Made by a program: the position numbers and the translations under genes. Under the pieces are notes generated by a model. The model had not been told where the DNA came from. It made no database searches and worked only from the letters and a program-made list of their open reading frames with translations. From Streptomyces coeruleorubidus (GTDB taxonomy: Bacteria > Actinomycetota > Actinomycetes > Streptomycetales > Streptomycetaceae), in assembly GCF_028885415.1 (NCBI RefSeq), contig NZ_CP118527.1, positions 7,316,001 to 7,380,000 on the forward strand: a stretch of 64,000 nt of DNA. Direction: 5' to 3'. Shown here in pieces: positions 25,676-34,741 of the stretch; the first letter of the stretch is position 1, and each line of letters opens with the position of its first letter.

Positions 25676-28555
25676 ATGCAGACCTCGCCGGACCGGCACG
25701 AGTATCCCGCCCACTGGGAAGCCGACGTGGTGCTGCGCGACGGGGGTACCGCGCGCATCCGGCCCATCACCGTTGATGACGCCGAGCGCCTGGTCAGCTT
25801 CTACGAGCAGGTCTCCGACGAGTCGAAGTACTACCGCTTCTTCGCGCCGTACCCTCGCCTGTCCGCCAAGGACGTCCACCGCTTCACGCACCACGACTTT
25901 GTGGACCGGGTGGGACTCGCGGCCACGGTGGGCGGCGAGTTCATCGCCACCGTACGCTACGACCGGATCGGCGCGGACGGAACGCCCGAGTCCGCACCTG
26001 CCCACCCGTCTCCCACCACCGCCCTTGCCGGAGGGCGCTCCGCGCCCGCCCCTTCTGAATGGGCCGAGGTCGCTTTCCTGGTGCAGGACGCCCACCAGGG
26101 CCGTGGCGTGGCCTCCGCTCTCCTCGAACACATCGCCGCCGTCGCCCGCGAGCGCGGCATCCGTCGTTTCGCCGCCGAGGTACTGCCCGCCAACAGCAAG
26201 ATGATCAAGGTGTTCACGGACGCCGGGTACACCCAGAAGCGCAGCTTCGAGGACGGCGTCGTCCGTCTGGAGTTCGACCTCGAACCCACCGACCGGTCCC
26301 TCGCCGTGCAGTACGCGCGCGAGCACCGTGCCGAGGCGCGGTCCGTGCAGCGGCTGCTCGCGCCCGGATCGGTCGCCGTCATCGGCGCCGGGCGCACGCC
26401 GGGCGGCGTCGGCCGAAGCGTCCTCGGCAACATCCGCGACGCCGGGTTCACAGGCCGCCTCCACGCCGTGAACAAGGCACTCCCCGAGGGACAGAAGGAG
26501 CTCGACGGGGTGCCCGCCCACCGCTCGGTGCGGGACATCGACGGCCCCGTAGACCTCGCGGTCGTCGCCGTGCCGGCCGCACACGTCCCCGAGGTCGTCA
26601 CCGAGTGCGGCGAACACGGCGTGCAGGGGCTGGTCGTGGTCTCCGCCGGATACGCCGAGAGCGGCACCGAGGGGCGCGAACGCCAGCGCGCCCTCGTGCG
26701 GCAGGCGCGCACGTACGGCATGCGGATCATCGGGCCGAACGCCTTCGGCATCATCAACACCTCCCCGCGGGTGCGGCTCAACGCCTCCCTCGCCCCCGAG
26801 ACCCCGCGCCCGGGCCGGATCGGTCTGTTCGCCCAGTCCGGCGCCATCGGCATCGCCCTGCTGTCCCGGCTGCACCGGCGCGGCGGCGGCGTCACGGGCG
26901 TGACCGGCGTCTCCACCTTCGTCTCCTCCGGCAACCGGGCGGACGTCTCCGGCAACGACGTCCTCCAGTACTGGTACGAGGACCCCGACACCGACGTCGT
27001 CCTCATGTACCTGGAGTCCATCGGCAACCCCCGCAAGTTCACCCGCCTCGCCCGCCGCACCGCCGCCGCGAAGCCGCTGGTCGTGGTCCAGGGCGCCCGG
27101 CACGGAGCGGCTCCCCAGGGGCATGCCGTACGGGCGACCCGACTGCCGCACGCGACCGTCTCGGCGCTGCTGAGGCAGGCCGGCGTCATCCGGGTCGACA
27201 CCATCACCGAGCTGGTGGACGCCGGGCTGCTCCTCGCCCGCCAGCCGCTGCCGGCCGGGCCCCGGGTGGCGATCCTCGGCAACTCCGAGTCGCTCGGCCT
27301 GCTCACGTACGACGCGTGTCTCGCCGAGGGGCTGCGACCGCACCCCCCGCAAGACCTGACCACGGCGGCCTCCGCCGCGGACTTCCACACAGCCCTGTCG
27401 CGGGCGCTGGCCGACGACCGGTGCGACGCGGTGATCGTCACCGCCATACCGGCGGTGGGGGAGGGCTCGATCGCGGACGCGGCCCTCGCCGACGCGCTGC
27501 GCTCCGCTGCGGCCGCAGCCCCGGCCAAGCCGGTCCTGGTGGTGCACGTGGAGCTGGGCGGCCTGGCAGAGGCCCTCTCGGCGGCGGCGAGCACGGCACC
27601 GCAGGCCGACGCGGACAACGGGCCGCAAACCCGCCCCGACAGCCCTCAGGTCACCCCCCGCCCGACGCCTCCCGGAGAACCCCCTGAGGACTCTCACCTC
27701 ATCCCCGCCTACCCCGCCGCCGAACGCGCCGTCCGTGCCCTGGCGCAGGCCGTCACCTACGCGCAGTGGAGGCGTGACGCCGCCGACCCCGGCAAGGTGC
27801 CCGAGTACGAGGACATCGACCAGAAGGGCGCCGCCGCGCTGATCGACGGGCTCCTCGCGCGCGGGCAGGGACTCACGCTCGGCACGGAGGAGACCTGCGA
27901 CCTGCTCGGCCACTACGGCATCCACGTCCACCGCGCCCTGCCCGCCCCGACCCCCGACGCCGCCGCCGAGGCCGCCCGCACCCTCGGCTACCCCGTCGCC
28001 CTCAAGGCCACCGCCCCGCACCTGCGGCACCGCGCCGACCTGGGCGGCGTACGCCTCGACCTCGCGGACGAGGACCAACTGCGGCGGTCGTACACCGAGT
28101 TGACCGAGCTGTTCGGAGCGCCCGAGGAGCTGCGCCCCGTCGTGCAGCGGATGGCGCCGCGCGGCGTGGACGTCGTCGTACGGGCCGTCATCGACCCCGC
28201 GGCCGGAGCCGTGCTCTCCTTCGGGCTCGCCGGGGCCGCCTCGCAGTTGCTCGGGGACACGGCCCACCGGCTGATCCCGGTCACCGACAAAGAGGCGACC
28301 TCGCTGGTGCGCTCGATCCGCACCGCCCCCCTGCTGTTCGGCTGGCGCGGCTCCGCACCGGCCGACACCCGCGCCCTGGAGGAGTTGCTGTTGCGGGTGT
28401 CCCGGCTGGTCGACGACCACCCCGAGGTCGTCGCGGTCACCCTGGAGCCGGTCGTCGTCGCCTCGCACGGCCTGAGCGTCCTGGGCGCCTCCGTCCGCCT
28501 CGCGCCGCCGCCCGCCCGCGACGACCTCGGCCCGCGGACCCTCCCCGCGTACTGA
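25676..28555 (+). CDS. patA: PatA-type protein lysine acetyltransferase (GNAT plus NDP-forming acyl-CoA ligase-like)
   Basis: 959 residues. The N-terminal GNAT domain (about 15-195) has the acetyl-CoA loop HQGRGVASALLEH. It is followed by an acyl-CoA synthetase (NDP-forming) module: CoA-binding Rossmann part (SVAVIGAGRTPGGVGRSVLG), succinyl-CoA ligase-like flavodoxin domains and a C-terminal ATP-grasp. The GNAT-first order is that described for the S. lividans enzyme controlling acyl-CoA synthetases; enterobacterial Pat has the reverse order. About 50 residues of Pro/Gln-rich linker near 640-680 precede the ATP-grasp. TACTCT ends 7 bases before ATG 25676, so the message is probably leaderless. 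Confidence 0.88.
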   Translation: MQTSPDRHEYPAHWEADVVLRDGGTARIRPITVDDAERLVSFYEQVSDESKYYRFFAPYPRLSAKDVHRFTHHDFVDRVGLAATVGGEFIATVRYDRIGADGTPESAPAHPSPTTALAGGRSAPAPSEWAEVAFLVQDAHQGRGVASALLEHIAAVARERGIRRFAAEVLPANSKMIKVFTDAGYTQKRSFEDGVVRLEFDLEPTDRSLAVQYAREHRAEARSVQRLLAPGSVAVIGAGRTPGGVGRSVLGNIRDAGFTGRLHAVNKALPEGQKELDGVPAHRSVRDIDGPVDLAVVAVPAAHVPEVVTECGEHGVQGLVVVSAGYAESGTEGRERQRALVRQARTYGMRIIGPNAFGIINTSPRVRLNASLAPETPRPGRIGLFAQSGAIGIALLSRLHRRGGGVTGVTGVSTFVSSGNRADVSGNDVLQYWYEDPDTDVVLMYLESIGNPRKFTRLARRTAAAKPLVVVQGARHGAAPQGHAVRATRLPHATVSALLRQAGVIRVDTITELVDAGLLLARQPLPAGPRVAILGNSESLGLLTYDACLAEGLRPHPPQDLTTAASAADFHTALSRALADDRCDAVIVTAIPAVGEGSIADAALADALRSAAAAAPAKPVLVVHVELGGLAEALSAAASTAPQADADNGPQTRPDSPQVTPRPTPPGEPPEDSHLIPAYPAAERAVRALAQAVTYAQWRRDAADPGKVPEYEDIDQKGAAALIDGLLARGQGLTLGTEETCDLLGHYGIHVHRALPAPTPDAAAEAARTLGYPVALKATAPHLRHRADLGGVRLDLADEDQLRRSYTELTELFGAPEELRPVVQRMAPRGVDVVVRAVIDPAAGAVLSFGLAGAASQLLGDTAHRLIPVTDKEATSLVRSIRTAPLLFGWRGSAPADTRALEELLLRVSRLVDDHPEVVAVTLEPVVVASHGLSVLGASVRLAPPPARDDLGPRTLPAY

Positions 28556-28593
28556 CAGGGGGCGAGCGGTGCCTCGCAGTCAGTCGTCCCCCG

Positions 28594-28599
28594 TAGGAT
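28594..28599 (+). promoter_or_regulatory. -10 hexamer for a leaderless DUF5998 message
   Basis: TAGGAT ends 7 bases before ATG 28607, with no ribosome site between. This places the first transcribed base at or beside the A of the start codon. Confidence 0.65.
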
Positions 28600-28606
28600 G
28601 GGCGTC

Positions 28607-29194
28607 ATGGCCAAGACCAGTACGACGACCCAGGGGCTGCGGGCGGCGATCGAGCGCAGCGGCTACTACCCGGCCCTCGTGGCCGAGGCGGTGGAGGCCG
28701 CCGTGGGCGGCGAGCCCATCCGGTCGTACCTGGTCCATCAGGAGACGACGTTCGACCAGAACGAGGTGCGGCGGCACGTGACGGTGCTCGTCCTCACCGA
28801 CCACCGCTTCATCGTCAGCCACACCGACGAACAGGCCGCCGACGGCACCTCCCCGACGCCGTACGCCACGACGTCGACGGAGTCCGTGAAGCTGAGCCGC
28901 ATCTCGTCGATCGTGGTCAGCCGCGTGGTGGCCAACCCGGAGTCGTACAAGCCGGGCACCCTGCCCCGTGAGGTCGTCCTCACCATCGGCTGGGGCGCCG
29001 TCTCCCGCATCGACCTGGAGCCGGCCGCCTGCGGCGACCCCAACTGCGAGGCGGACCACGGCTACACCGGCAACTCGACGGCGGACGACCTCAGCCTGCG
29101 CGTCAGCGAGGCCGGGGACGGACCGGAGACCGTGCGTCAGGCGCTCGCCTTCGCGCAGGCTCTCTCCGAGGCGACCGCGGACACCGCTCACTGA
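28607..29194 (+). CDS. DUF5998 family protein
   Basis: 195 residues, soluble, no signal peptide. A beta-rich middle (VTVLVLTDHRFIVSHTD) and a segment with AACGDPNCEADHGYTG, which could hold a metal. The family is conserved in actinobacteria next to the phosphodiesterase that follows; its function is unknown to me. ATG 28607 is chosen because an upstream ATG at 28598 overlaps a clean -10 TAGGAT. The stop overlaps the next start by one base (TGATG). Confidence 0.8.
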   Translation: MAKTSTTTQGLRAAIERSGYYPALVAEAVEAAVGGEPIRSYLVHQETTFDQNEVRRHVTVLVLTDHRFIVSHTDEQAADGTSPTPYATTSTESVKLSRISSIVVSRVVANPESYKPGTLPREVVLTIGWGAVSRIDLEPAACGDPNCEADHGYTGNSTADDLSLRVSEAGDGPETVRQALAFAQALSEATADTAH

Positions 29195-30390
29195 TGGCAC
29201 ACCCCAAGACGGCCTGGGACCACCACCCCGAACCGCTCACCGTCGCCTCAGCACCGTCCCCCGAGTACGGCAGCGGCTCCCTCGCCGACCTGCTGCCCAC
29301 ACTGGCCGCCGGTCTGGGCGTGCCGGGCATGACCGCCGCGATCTCCGAGCTGACCCCCGCCGACCGGAACTGCGTGTTCCTGATCGACGGCCTCGGCTGG
29401 GAGCAGCTCAAGGCGCACCCAGAGGACGCCCCCTTCATGACGTCCCTGCTCGCCACCTCGCGCGGCGGCACCGGACGTCCCCTCACCGCCGGCTACCCGG
29501 CGACCACGGCCACCTCCCTGGCCTCCGTCGGCACCGGCCTGCCGCCCGGCGCGCACGGCCTGCCCGGCTACACCGTGCGCAACCCGGACACCGGCGAGCT
29601 GATGAACCAGCTGCGCTGGCAGCCGTGGACCCCGCCCGGCCCCTGGCAGCCGTACCCGACGGTCTTCCAGCTGGCCCACCAGGCGGGCGTGCACGCCGCG
29701 CAGGTGTCGTCCCCGACCTTCGAGAACACCCCGCTGACCAAGGTCGCGCTCAGCGGTGGAAGGTTCCTCGGGCGGCTGACCGGCGAGGACCGTATGGACC
29801 TGGCGGCCGAGCAACTGGCCGCGGGCGACCGCTCCCTGGTCTACACGTACTTCGCCGAGGTCGACGGCGCCGGCCACCGCTTCGGCGTCGACTCCGACAC
29901 CTGGCGCGGCCAGCTCATGTACGCCGACCGCCTGGTCCAACGCCTGGCCGAGCAACTGCCGCCGCGCAGCGCCCTCTACATCACCGCCGACCACGGCATG
30001 ATCGACGTGCCGTTCGACGAGGAACACCGCATCGACTTCGACGAGGACTGGGAGCTGAGCGCCGGAGTCGCCCTGCTCGGCGGCGAGGGCCGCGCCCGGC
30101 ACGTCTACGCGGTGCCCGGCGCCGCGAACGACGTCCTGACCTGCTGGCGAGAGGTGCTCGGCGAGCAGTTCTGGGTGGCCTCCCGCGACGAGGCCATCGC
30201 GGCGGGCTGGTTCGGCCCGAAGATCGACGAACGGGTGTACGGCCGGATCGGAGACGTGGTCGCCGCCGCGCGCGACGACGTCCTGCTCATCGCCTCCGAG
30301 CGGGAGCCGAAGGAGTCGGCGATGGTCGGCAACCACGGTTCGATGACCCCCGCCGAGCAGCTGGTCCCGCTGCTCGAAGTACGCTCCTGA
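29194..30390 (+). CDS. Alkaline phosphatase-superfamily nucleotide pyrophosphatase/phosphodiesterase
   Basis: 398 residues of the type I phosphodiesterase family. Metal-binding motifs are FLIDGLGWEQL, the nucleophile region YPATTATSLASVGTGL, and ITADHGM. There is no signal peptide, so it acts inside the cell, probably on nucleotide or phospho-diester substrates. It is translationally coupled to DUF5998, which suggests a shared role. Confidence 0.87.
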   Translation: MAHPKTAWDHHPEPLTVASAPSPEYGSGSLADLLPTLAAGLGVPGMTAAISELTPADRNCVFLIDGLGWEQLKAHPEDAPFMTSLLATSRGGTGRPLTAGYPATTATSLASVGTGLPPGAHGLPGYTVRNPDTGELMNQLRWQPWTPPGPWQPYPTVFQLAHQAGVHAAQVSSPTFENTPLTKVALSGGRFLGRLTGEDRMDLAAEQLAAGDRSLVYTYFAEVDGAGHRFGVDSDTWRGQLMYADRLVQRLAEQLPPRSALYITADHGMIDVPFDEEHRIDFDEDWELSAGVALLGGEGRARHVYAVPGAANDVLTCWREVLGEQFWVASRDEAIAAGWFGPKIDERVYGRIGDVVAAARDDVLLIASEREPKESAMVGNHGSMTPAEQLVPLLEVRS

Positions 30391-30446
30391 AGCCCCACCC
30401 CGATTCCTCCGCCTGACCCCTCCCGCCGAAAGGTGCTCAACTCGAC

Positions 30447-31097
30447 ATGCCCGAGCTGGTGTTCTTCTCCGGAACGATGGACTGCGGGAAGTCGACGCTG
30501 GCTCTGCAGATCGAGCACAACCGCTCGGCGCGAGGCCTCCAGGGCATGATCTTCTCGCGCGACGACCGCGCCGGCGAGGGCAAGCTGTCCTCCCGCCTCG
30601 GCCTGGTCACCGACGCGGTGGAGGTCGAGGACGGCCAGGACCTGTACGCCTACCTCGTCGACCACCTCTCGCAAGGCGGCCGCGCGGACTACGTGATCGC
30701 CGACGAGGCGCAGTTCCTCGCGCCGGAGCAGATCGACCAACTCGCGCGTGTGGTCGACGACCTGGGGCTCGACGTCTACGCCTTCGGCATCACGACCGAC
30801 TTCCGCTCCAAGCTGTTCCCTGGCTCCCAGCGGCTGGTGGAACTGGCCGACCGGGTCGAGGTGCTCCAGGTCGAGGCCCTGTGCTGGTGCGGCGCCCGGG
30901 CCACGCACAACGCCCGCACGATAGGCGGCGTCATGGTCGTCGAGGGCGCCCAGGTGGTCGTCGGAGACGTCACCCACTCCGCCGACGAGATCGGCTACGA
31001 GGTCCTGTGCCGCCGCCACCACAGGCGCCGCATGACCTCGGCGACGGCCCGCGCGGCGGCCCTGTCCCCGGACGTGCTGCCGGTGTCGTCCTCCTGA
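30447..31097 (+). CDS. tdk: Thymidine kinase
   Basis: 216 residues. Walker A in GTMDCGKSTLAL, the DEAQF Walker B-like motif (IADEAQFLAPEQ), a lasso region and zinc-binding cysteines (LCWCGARA and VLCRRHH). It phosphorylates thymidine in salvage. The start ATG follows AAAGG. The last 20 residues are variable and Ser-rich. Confidence 0.93.
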   Translation: MPELVFFSGTMDCGKSTLALQIEHNRSARGLQGMIFSRDDRAGEGKLSSRLGLVTDAVEVEDGQDLYAYLVDHLSQGGRADYVIADEAQFLAPEQIDQLARVVDDLGLDVYAFGITTDFRSKLFPGSQRLVELADRVEVLQVEALCWCGARATHNARTIGGVMVVEGAQVVVGDVTHSADEIGYEVLCRRHHRRRMTSATARAAALSPDVLPVSSS

Positions 31098-31168
31098 CCA
31101 TCGGCGGTGTCGTGCTCCTGTCCACTCGGCGGCGCCGTGTCCCGACCACCCGGTGGACCGGCAGACCG

Positions 31169-31969
31169 TCAGCGCGGCCGTTGGAGCAGCGCGAACCGCG
31201 CCCCCTCCGGATCCGCCACCGCCGCCACCCGGCCGCGCGTGGTGTCGTGGGCCGGCTTCAGGACCTGCCCGCCCAGATGCACAAGGTGATCCAGGGCGTC
31301 GTCGACGTCCGCGACCTGGAAGTACGTCTCCCAGTGCGGCCCCCGGTCGCGGGGCAGCGCCTGCCCCAGCCCGTGGACGCCGGCGACGGGCCGGCCGCCG
31401 AGGTGCAGGGTCACGTAGTCGAAGTCGGCTGAGACCACCGGCTCCTCGTAGCCGAACACCGTCCGGTAGAACTTGGCGACACTCGCCGACTCGAAAGTCA
31501 GCAGCTCGTTCCAGGCGGGCGTGCCGGGGACGCCCGAGACGGCCGTGCCGAGGTGCGCGGCGGCCTGCCAGATGCCGAAGACCGCCCCCGAGGGATCGGA
31601 GCCGATCGCCAGGCGGCCGGCGTCGGCGGCGTCCAGCGGGCCCACGCCGATCGTGCCGCCGCAGCTGCGCACCGTCTCGGCGGTCCGGTCGGCGTTCTCC
31701 GAGGCGAAGTAGGGGGTCCACGCGATGGGCAGATGACGGTCCGGCGGCAGCCGGCCGATGCCCGCCACCTCGTGCCCGTCGAGCAGCGCCCGTACATACG
31801 GGCCGAGTTGCTGGGGGCCCGGCTGGAACTCCCAGCCGAACAACGTTCCGTAGAACTCCTGGGTCGCGGCCGGCCCGTGCACCATCAGACTCACCCAGCA
31901 GGGCGTGCCGGGCGTGTGCCGAGCGGGTGTGTCGCCGTTCGGACCGGCTGACTCCCGTGCGTCGGTCAT
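31169..31969 (-). CDS. Two-domain glyoxalase/VOC-superfamily protein
   Basis: 266 residues made of two VOC domains. The first covers GTPCWVSLMVHGPAATQEFY to FGIWQ, the second WNELLTFESASVAKFYRTVF to FALLQR. Proteins of this group are often called hydroxylases or bleomycin-resistance-like; the substrate is unknown. ATG 31969 has an AGAGAG ribosome site; GTG 31975 is also possible. It converges with tdk. Confidence 0.82.
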   Translation of the reverse strand: MTDARESAGPNGDTPARHTPGTPCWVSLMVHGPAATQEFYGTLFGWEFQPGPQQLGPYVRALLDGHEVAGIGRLPPDRHLPIAWTPYFASENADRTAETVRSCGGTIGVGPLDAADAGRLAIGSDPSGAVFGIWQAAAHLGTAVSGVPGTPAWNELLTFESASVAKFYRTVFGYEEPVVSADFDYVTLHLGGRPVAGVHGLGQALPRDRGPHWETYFQVADVDDALDHLVHLGGQVLKPAHDTTRGRVAAVADPEGARFALLQRPR

Positions 31970-32218
31970 CGTCACTCTCTTCTCGGCCTCGCGGCGGGCG
32001 TGCTCTGCGCAGCCCTCGTGGGTACGCCCTGCGGGGCGGCCCCTGTCCGGGAGAATGCCTGATGTGCGGGGCGCTGTCCCTTGCGGCGCGCTTATCGCAG
32101 GTGTCGTTCAGCTGTACAACATGTGCTTGTTCCCGTACACCGCGTGATCGCCCTGTCCGGCCGAGCACAGTAGCCGGACACGGGCGGCTCGGCCACCCCT
32201 GTGCGCGAGGATGGAGCC

Positions 32219-33067
32219 ATGAACGCCATCATCTCCGCATCCGACCTCGCGAGCGTGACGGGCGCCAACCCGCCTGTCCTGCTCGATGTCCGCTGGCAGC
32301 TCACCGTGGCCAAGGCGTCAGGTGAGCCGCCGTACGACGGCCGGGCCGCGTACAAGGCAGGTCACCTCCCCGGGGCCGTCTTCGTCGACCTGGACCGGGA
32401 GTTGGCCTCGGCGCCGGGGGAGGGCGGTCGGCATCCGCTGCCCGACCTCGCGCGCTTCGGTGCCGCGATGCGCCGGGCGGGCGTGTCGTCCGGGAGGCCG
32501 GTGGTCGTCTACGACGGCGGCCAGGGCTGGGCGGCGGCCCGGGCGTGGTGGCTGCTGCGCTGGACGGGGCACCCGGACGTGCGGGTCCTCGACGGCGGGT
32601 TGCCGGCCTGGGAGGGGCCGTTGGAGAAGACCGTGCCGACACCGGCCGAGGGCGACTTCGTGCCCGAGCCGGGGGCGGCCGGCCTGCTCGACGCCGGCGC
32701 CGCCGCGGAGTTGGCGCGGGCCGGGGTCCTGCTGGACGCGCGGGCGGGGGAGCGGTACCGGGGCGAGGTGGAGCCGATCGATCCGGTGGCCGGGCACATC
32801 CCGGGAGCGGTGTCCGCGCCCACCACGGAGAACGTGGGGGCGGACGGATGCTTCCTCGCCGCCGAGGAACTGCGCGCGCGTTTCAAGGGGCTTGGCGTGA
32901 CCGAGGACGCGCGGGTCGGTGTGTACTGCGGGTCGGGGGTGTCCGCGGCCCACGAGGTCCTGGCGCTGGCGGTCGCCGGCATTCCGGCGGAGCTGTACGT
33001 GGGTTCGTGGTCGGAGTGGTCCTCGGACCCGGACCGGCCGGTGGCGGTGGGACCGGATCCCCAGTAA
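32219..33067 (+). CDS. Thiosulfate/3-mercaptopyruvate sulfurtransferase (double rhodanese)
   Basis: 282 residues with two rhodanese domains. The N-terminal domain is structural (LLDVRW, GHLPGAVFVDLD). The C-terminal one carries the catalytic Cys in VGVYCGSGVSAAH; the CGSGV loop suits sulfurtransferase activity. ATG 32219 is preferred to GTG 32201 on similarity and because GGAG precedes it. It ends before a strong terminator shared with sepH. Confidence 0.9.
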   Translation: MNAIISASDLASVTGANPPVLLDVRWQLTVAKASGEPPYDGRAAYKAGHLPGAVFVDLDRELASAPGEGGRHPLPDLARFGAAMRRAGVSSGRPVVVYDGGQGWAAARAWWLLRWTGHPDVRVLDGGLPAWEGPLEKTVPTPAEGDFVPEPGAAGLLDAGAAAELARAGVLLDARAGERYRGEVEPIDPVAGHIPGAVSAPTTENVGADGCFLAAEELRARFKGLGVTEDARVGVYCGSGVSAAHEVLALAVAGIPAELYVGSWSEWSSDPDRPVAVGPDPQ

Positions 33068-33076
33068 CCCGACACG

Positions 33077-33111
33077 AGTGAGGGCCGCGCCCGGAAGGCG
33101 CGGCCCTCACT
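33077..33111. terminator. Bidirectional terminator between the rhodanese gene and sepH
   Basis: A perfect 14-bp stem (33077-33090 with 33098-33111) with a 7-base loop, centred between convergent genes. Confidence 0.88.
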
Positions 33112-33135
33112 CTCGTGTAGTCGTAGCCGATCCGG

Positions 33136-34173
33136 CTACTCCTGCTTCTTGCGCCGCGTCCCGAACACGATCTCGTCCCAGCTCGGGACGGCGGCTCTGC
33201 GGCCCGGTCGGACGCCGTCGGCCTCGGCCTGCCGGTCGGTGGCGCCGATGAGCCGGTCGCGGTGGCTGCCGACGGAGCGCGGCATGAGCACGTCCGCGTA
33301 GGCGGCACCGGCCGAGGCGGCGGGAGCCGGGGGCTCCTCCGCCTCCGGTTCGGCGACGGGCTCCTCCTCCTCGGGCTCCGGTGCCGGCCGCTCCGGCACC
33401 ACCAGGTCGCCGCGGAAGCTCGGCACCGCCTCCAGCAGGCTGGTCAGCGAGTCCCGCTCATCCGGGCTCTCCTCCACCGGCTCGGACGCCTGCGCCGGAA
33501 GGCTGAGGCGCTCCCGGTCGCCGGAACGGTCCAGCGGCCGGTCGCGCGGCAGCCGGGCGATCCGCGGGACGAACGGGAAGCTGGGCTCGGGCGCGGCCAG
33601 GTCGTCGGACTCGCCGATGAGCATGCGCGCCTCGTCGTCGACGGCCTGGACGAGCCGCCGGGGCGGGTCGTACGTCCAGCTCGCCGAGTGCGGTTCGCCC
33701 GCGACGCGGTAGACCAGCAGGACTTCCCACGTGCCGTCGTCGCGACGCCACGAGTCCCACTGGACGGTGTCCTTCTCGGCACCACGCAGCAGCAGTCGCT
33801 CCTGCACGGCCTCGCCCAGCGGCGGACCGGAGTTCTCGCCGGGGCGGCGGACCGGGGTCTTGCGGGCCCGCTCGGCCATGAACGCACGCTCGGCGAGCAC
33901 CGGGCCCTCGAAGCGGCGGACCCGGTCGACGGGGATGCCGGCCATTTGCGCGACCTCTTCCGCGGTCGCGCCGGCACGTATACGCGCCTGGATGTCGCGG
34001 GGGCGGAGGTGGCTCTCCACCTCGATCTCGATCTGGCCGAGGCGAGGACGGTCGCCGCGCACGGCGGCGCGGAGCCGTTCGTCGATCGGAAGCGTGTACT
34101 CCGTGCTGTCCGCAGCCTTCAGCACCAGCCGTGTGCCGTCATTCGAGACGGCCACGACACGCAGTTCGGGCAT
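33136..34173 (-). CDS. sepH: SepH, cell division regulator (DUF3071)
   Basis: 345 residues. The N-terminal DUF3071 domain (PELRVVAVSNDGTRLVLK to about residue 170) includes a helix-turn-helix-like segment (AEEVAQMAGIPVDRVRRFEG). The C-terminal half is disordered and rich in Glu/Pro, ending in a conserved VPSWDEIVFGTRRKK. In Streptomyces SepH binds FtsZ and promotes its assembly during sporulation septation (established). ATG 34173 follows GGGAGG; the longer upstream frame is not supported. Confidence 0.93.
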   Translation of the reverse strand: MPELRVVAVSNDGTRLVLKAADSTEYTLPIDERLRAAVRGDRPRLGQIEIEVESHLRPRDIQARIRAGATAEEVAQMAGIPVDRVRRFEGPVLAERAFMAERARKTPVRRPGENSGPPLGEAVQERLLLRGAEKDTVQWDSWRRDDGTWEVLLVYRVAGEPHSASWTYDPPRRLVQAVDDEARMLIGESDDLAAPEPSFPFVPRIARLPRDRPLDRSGDRERLSLPAQASEPVEESPDERDSLTSLLEAVPSFRGDLVVPERPAPEPEEEEPVAEPEAEEPPAPAASAGAAYADVLMPRSVGSHRDRLIGATDRQAEADGVRPGRRAAVPSWDEIVFGTRRKKQE

Positions 34174-34741
34174 GGGGACCTCCCGGGTGGTGCCTGCCGA
34201 CGTCACGTGCGTCGCTGCTTCCGCTAGTCGAGTGTGGCCTGCCCGGGTGCAGCCTGCCACAACCTTGCCGAGTTGCCCGGCGTGTCGGGCGCTGGCCCTG
34301 GATCGCCGTTATGGCACGGTTACCTATTCGCAACGCTAAGTGACGAACTCTGTCACCCTGTGCAACTAGCCCCCTCCCGGCGGTCCTTAAAGGCCCTGTA
34401 CACCCTGACGGGAGACCGGACCCAGGGCTCGCAACAGTACTCCATTTGGGCCACGTGCGTGGATTGGCGCGCCGTCCAACTTCTGGCAAGGGGTTGGACT
34501 TGGCCGCCCTGTGCCCGCAATTCGCGATCTTGAGCGTGGGGAACTTCACGAAACCCTCAGAAGCGGAACTAACAGTTTCGGACAGGCGTCCCCTTCTTGT
34601 GCAGTTGAACGACCACTTGTGCAGTTGAACGACCATGTGCCTCGTGCTTCGGGGTCTACGGCACGATCCTCGGCGCCGGCGTCGTCAGCGTCGTCGCGAC
34701 CTGGGGCGGCACGCTCTTCCAGCACTCTCCGCGGGCACCGT
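34174..34741. other. Intergenic region with gene debris upstream of sepH
   Basis: About 570 bases. It holds the sepH promoter, a 20-bp perfect tandem repeat, and near 34640-34740 a short forward reading of membrane-protein character (GVYGTILGAGVVSVVATWGG) with no start of its own, probably the tail of a lost gene. The middle part (34320-34600) is relatively AT-rich and without coding bias. Confidence 0.55.
34596..34635. repeat. Two tandem copies of a 20-bp unit
   Basis: CTTGTGCAGTTGAACGACCA occurs twice without a gap or mismatch (34596-34615 and 34616-34635). It sits where the membrane-protein-like debris begins. Confidence 0.9.

Noticed and set aside
25490..28468. Open frame of almost 1000 codons antisense to patA
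   Set aside because: Same artefact: rich in Arg, Gly, Val and Asp/His with no domain, on the complement of a clearly real gene.
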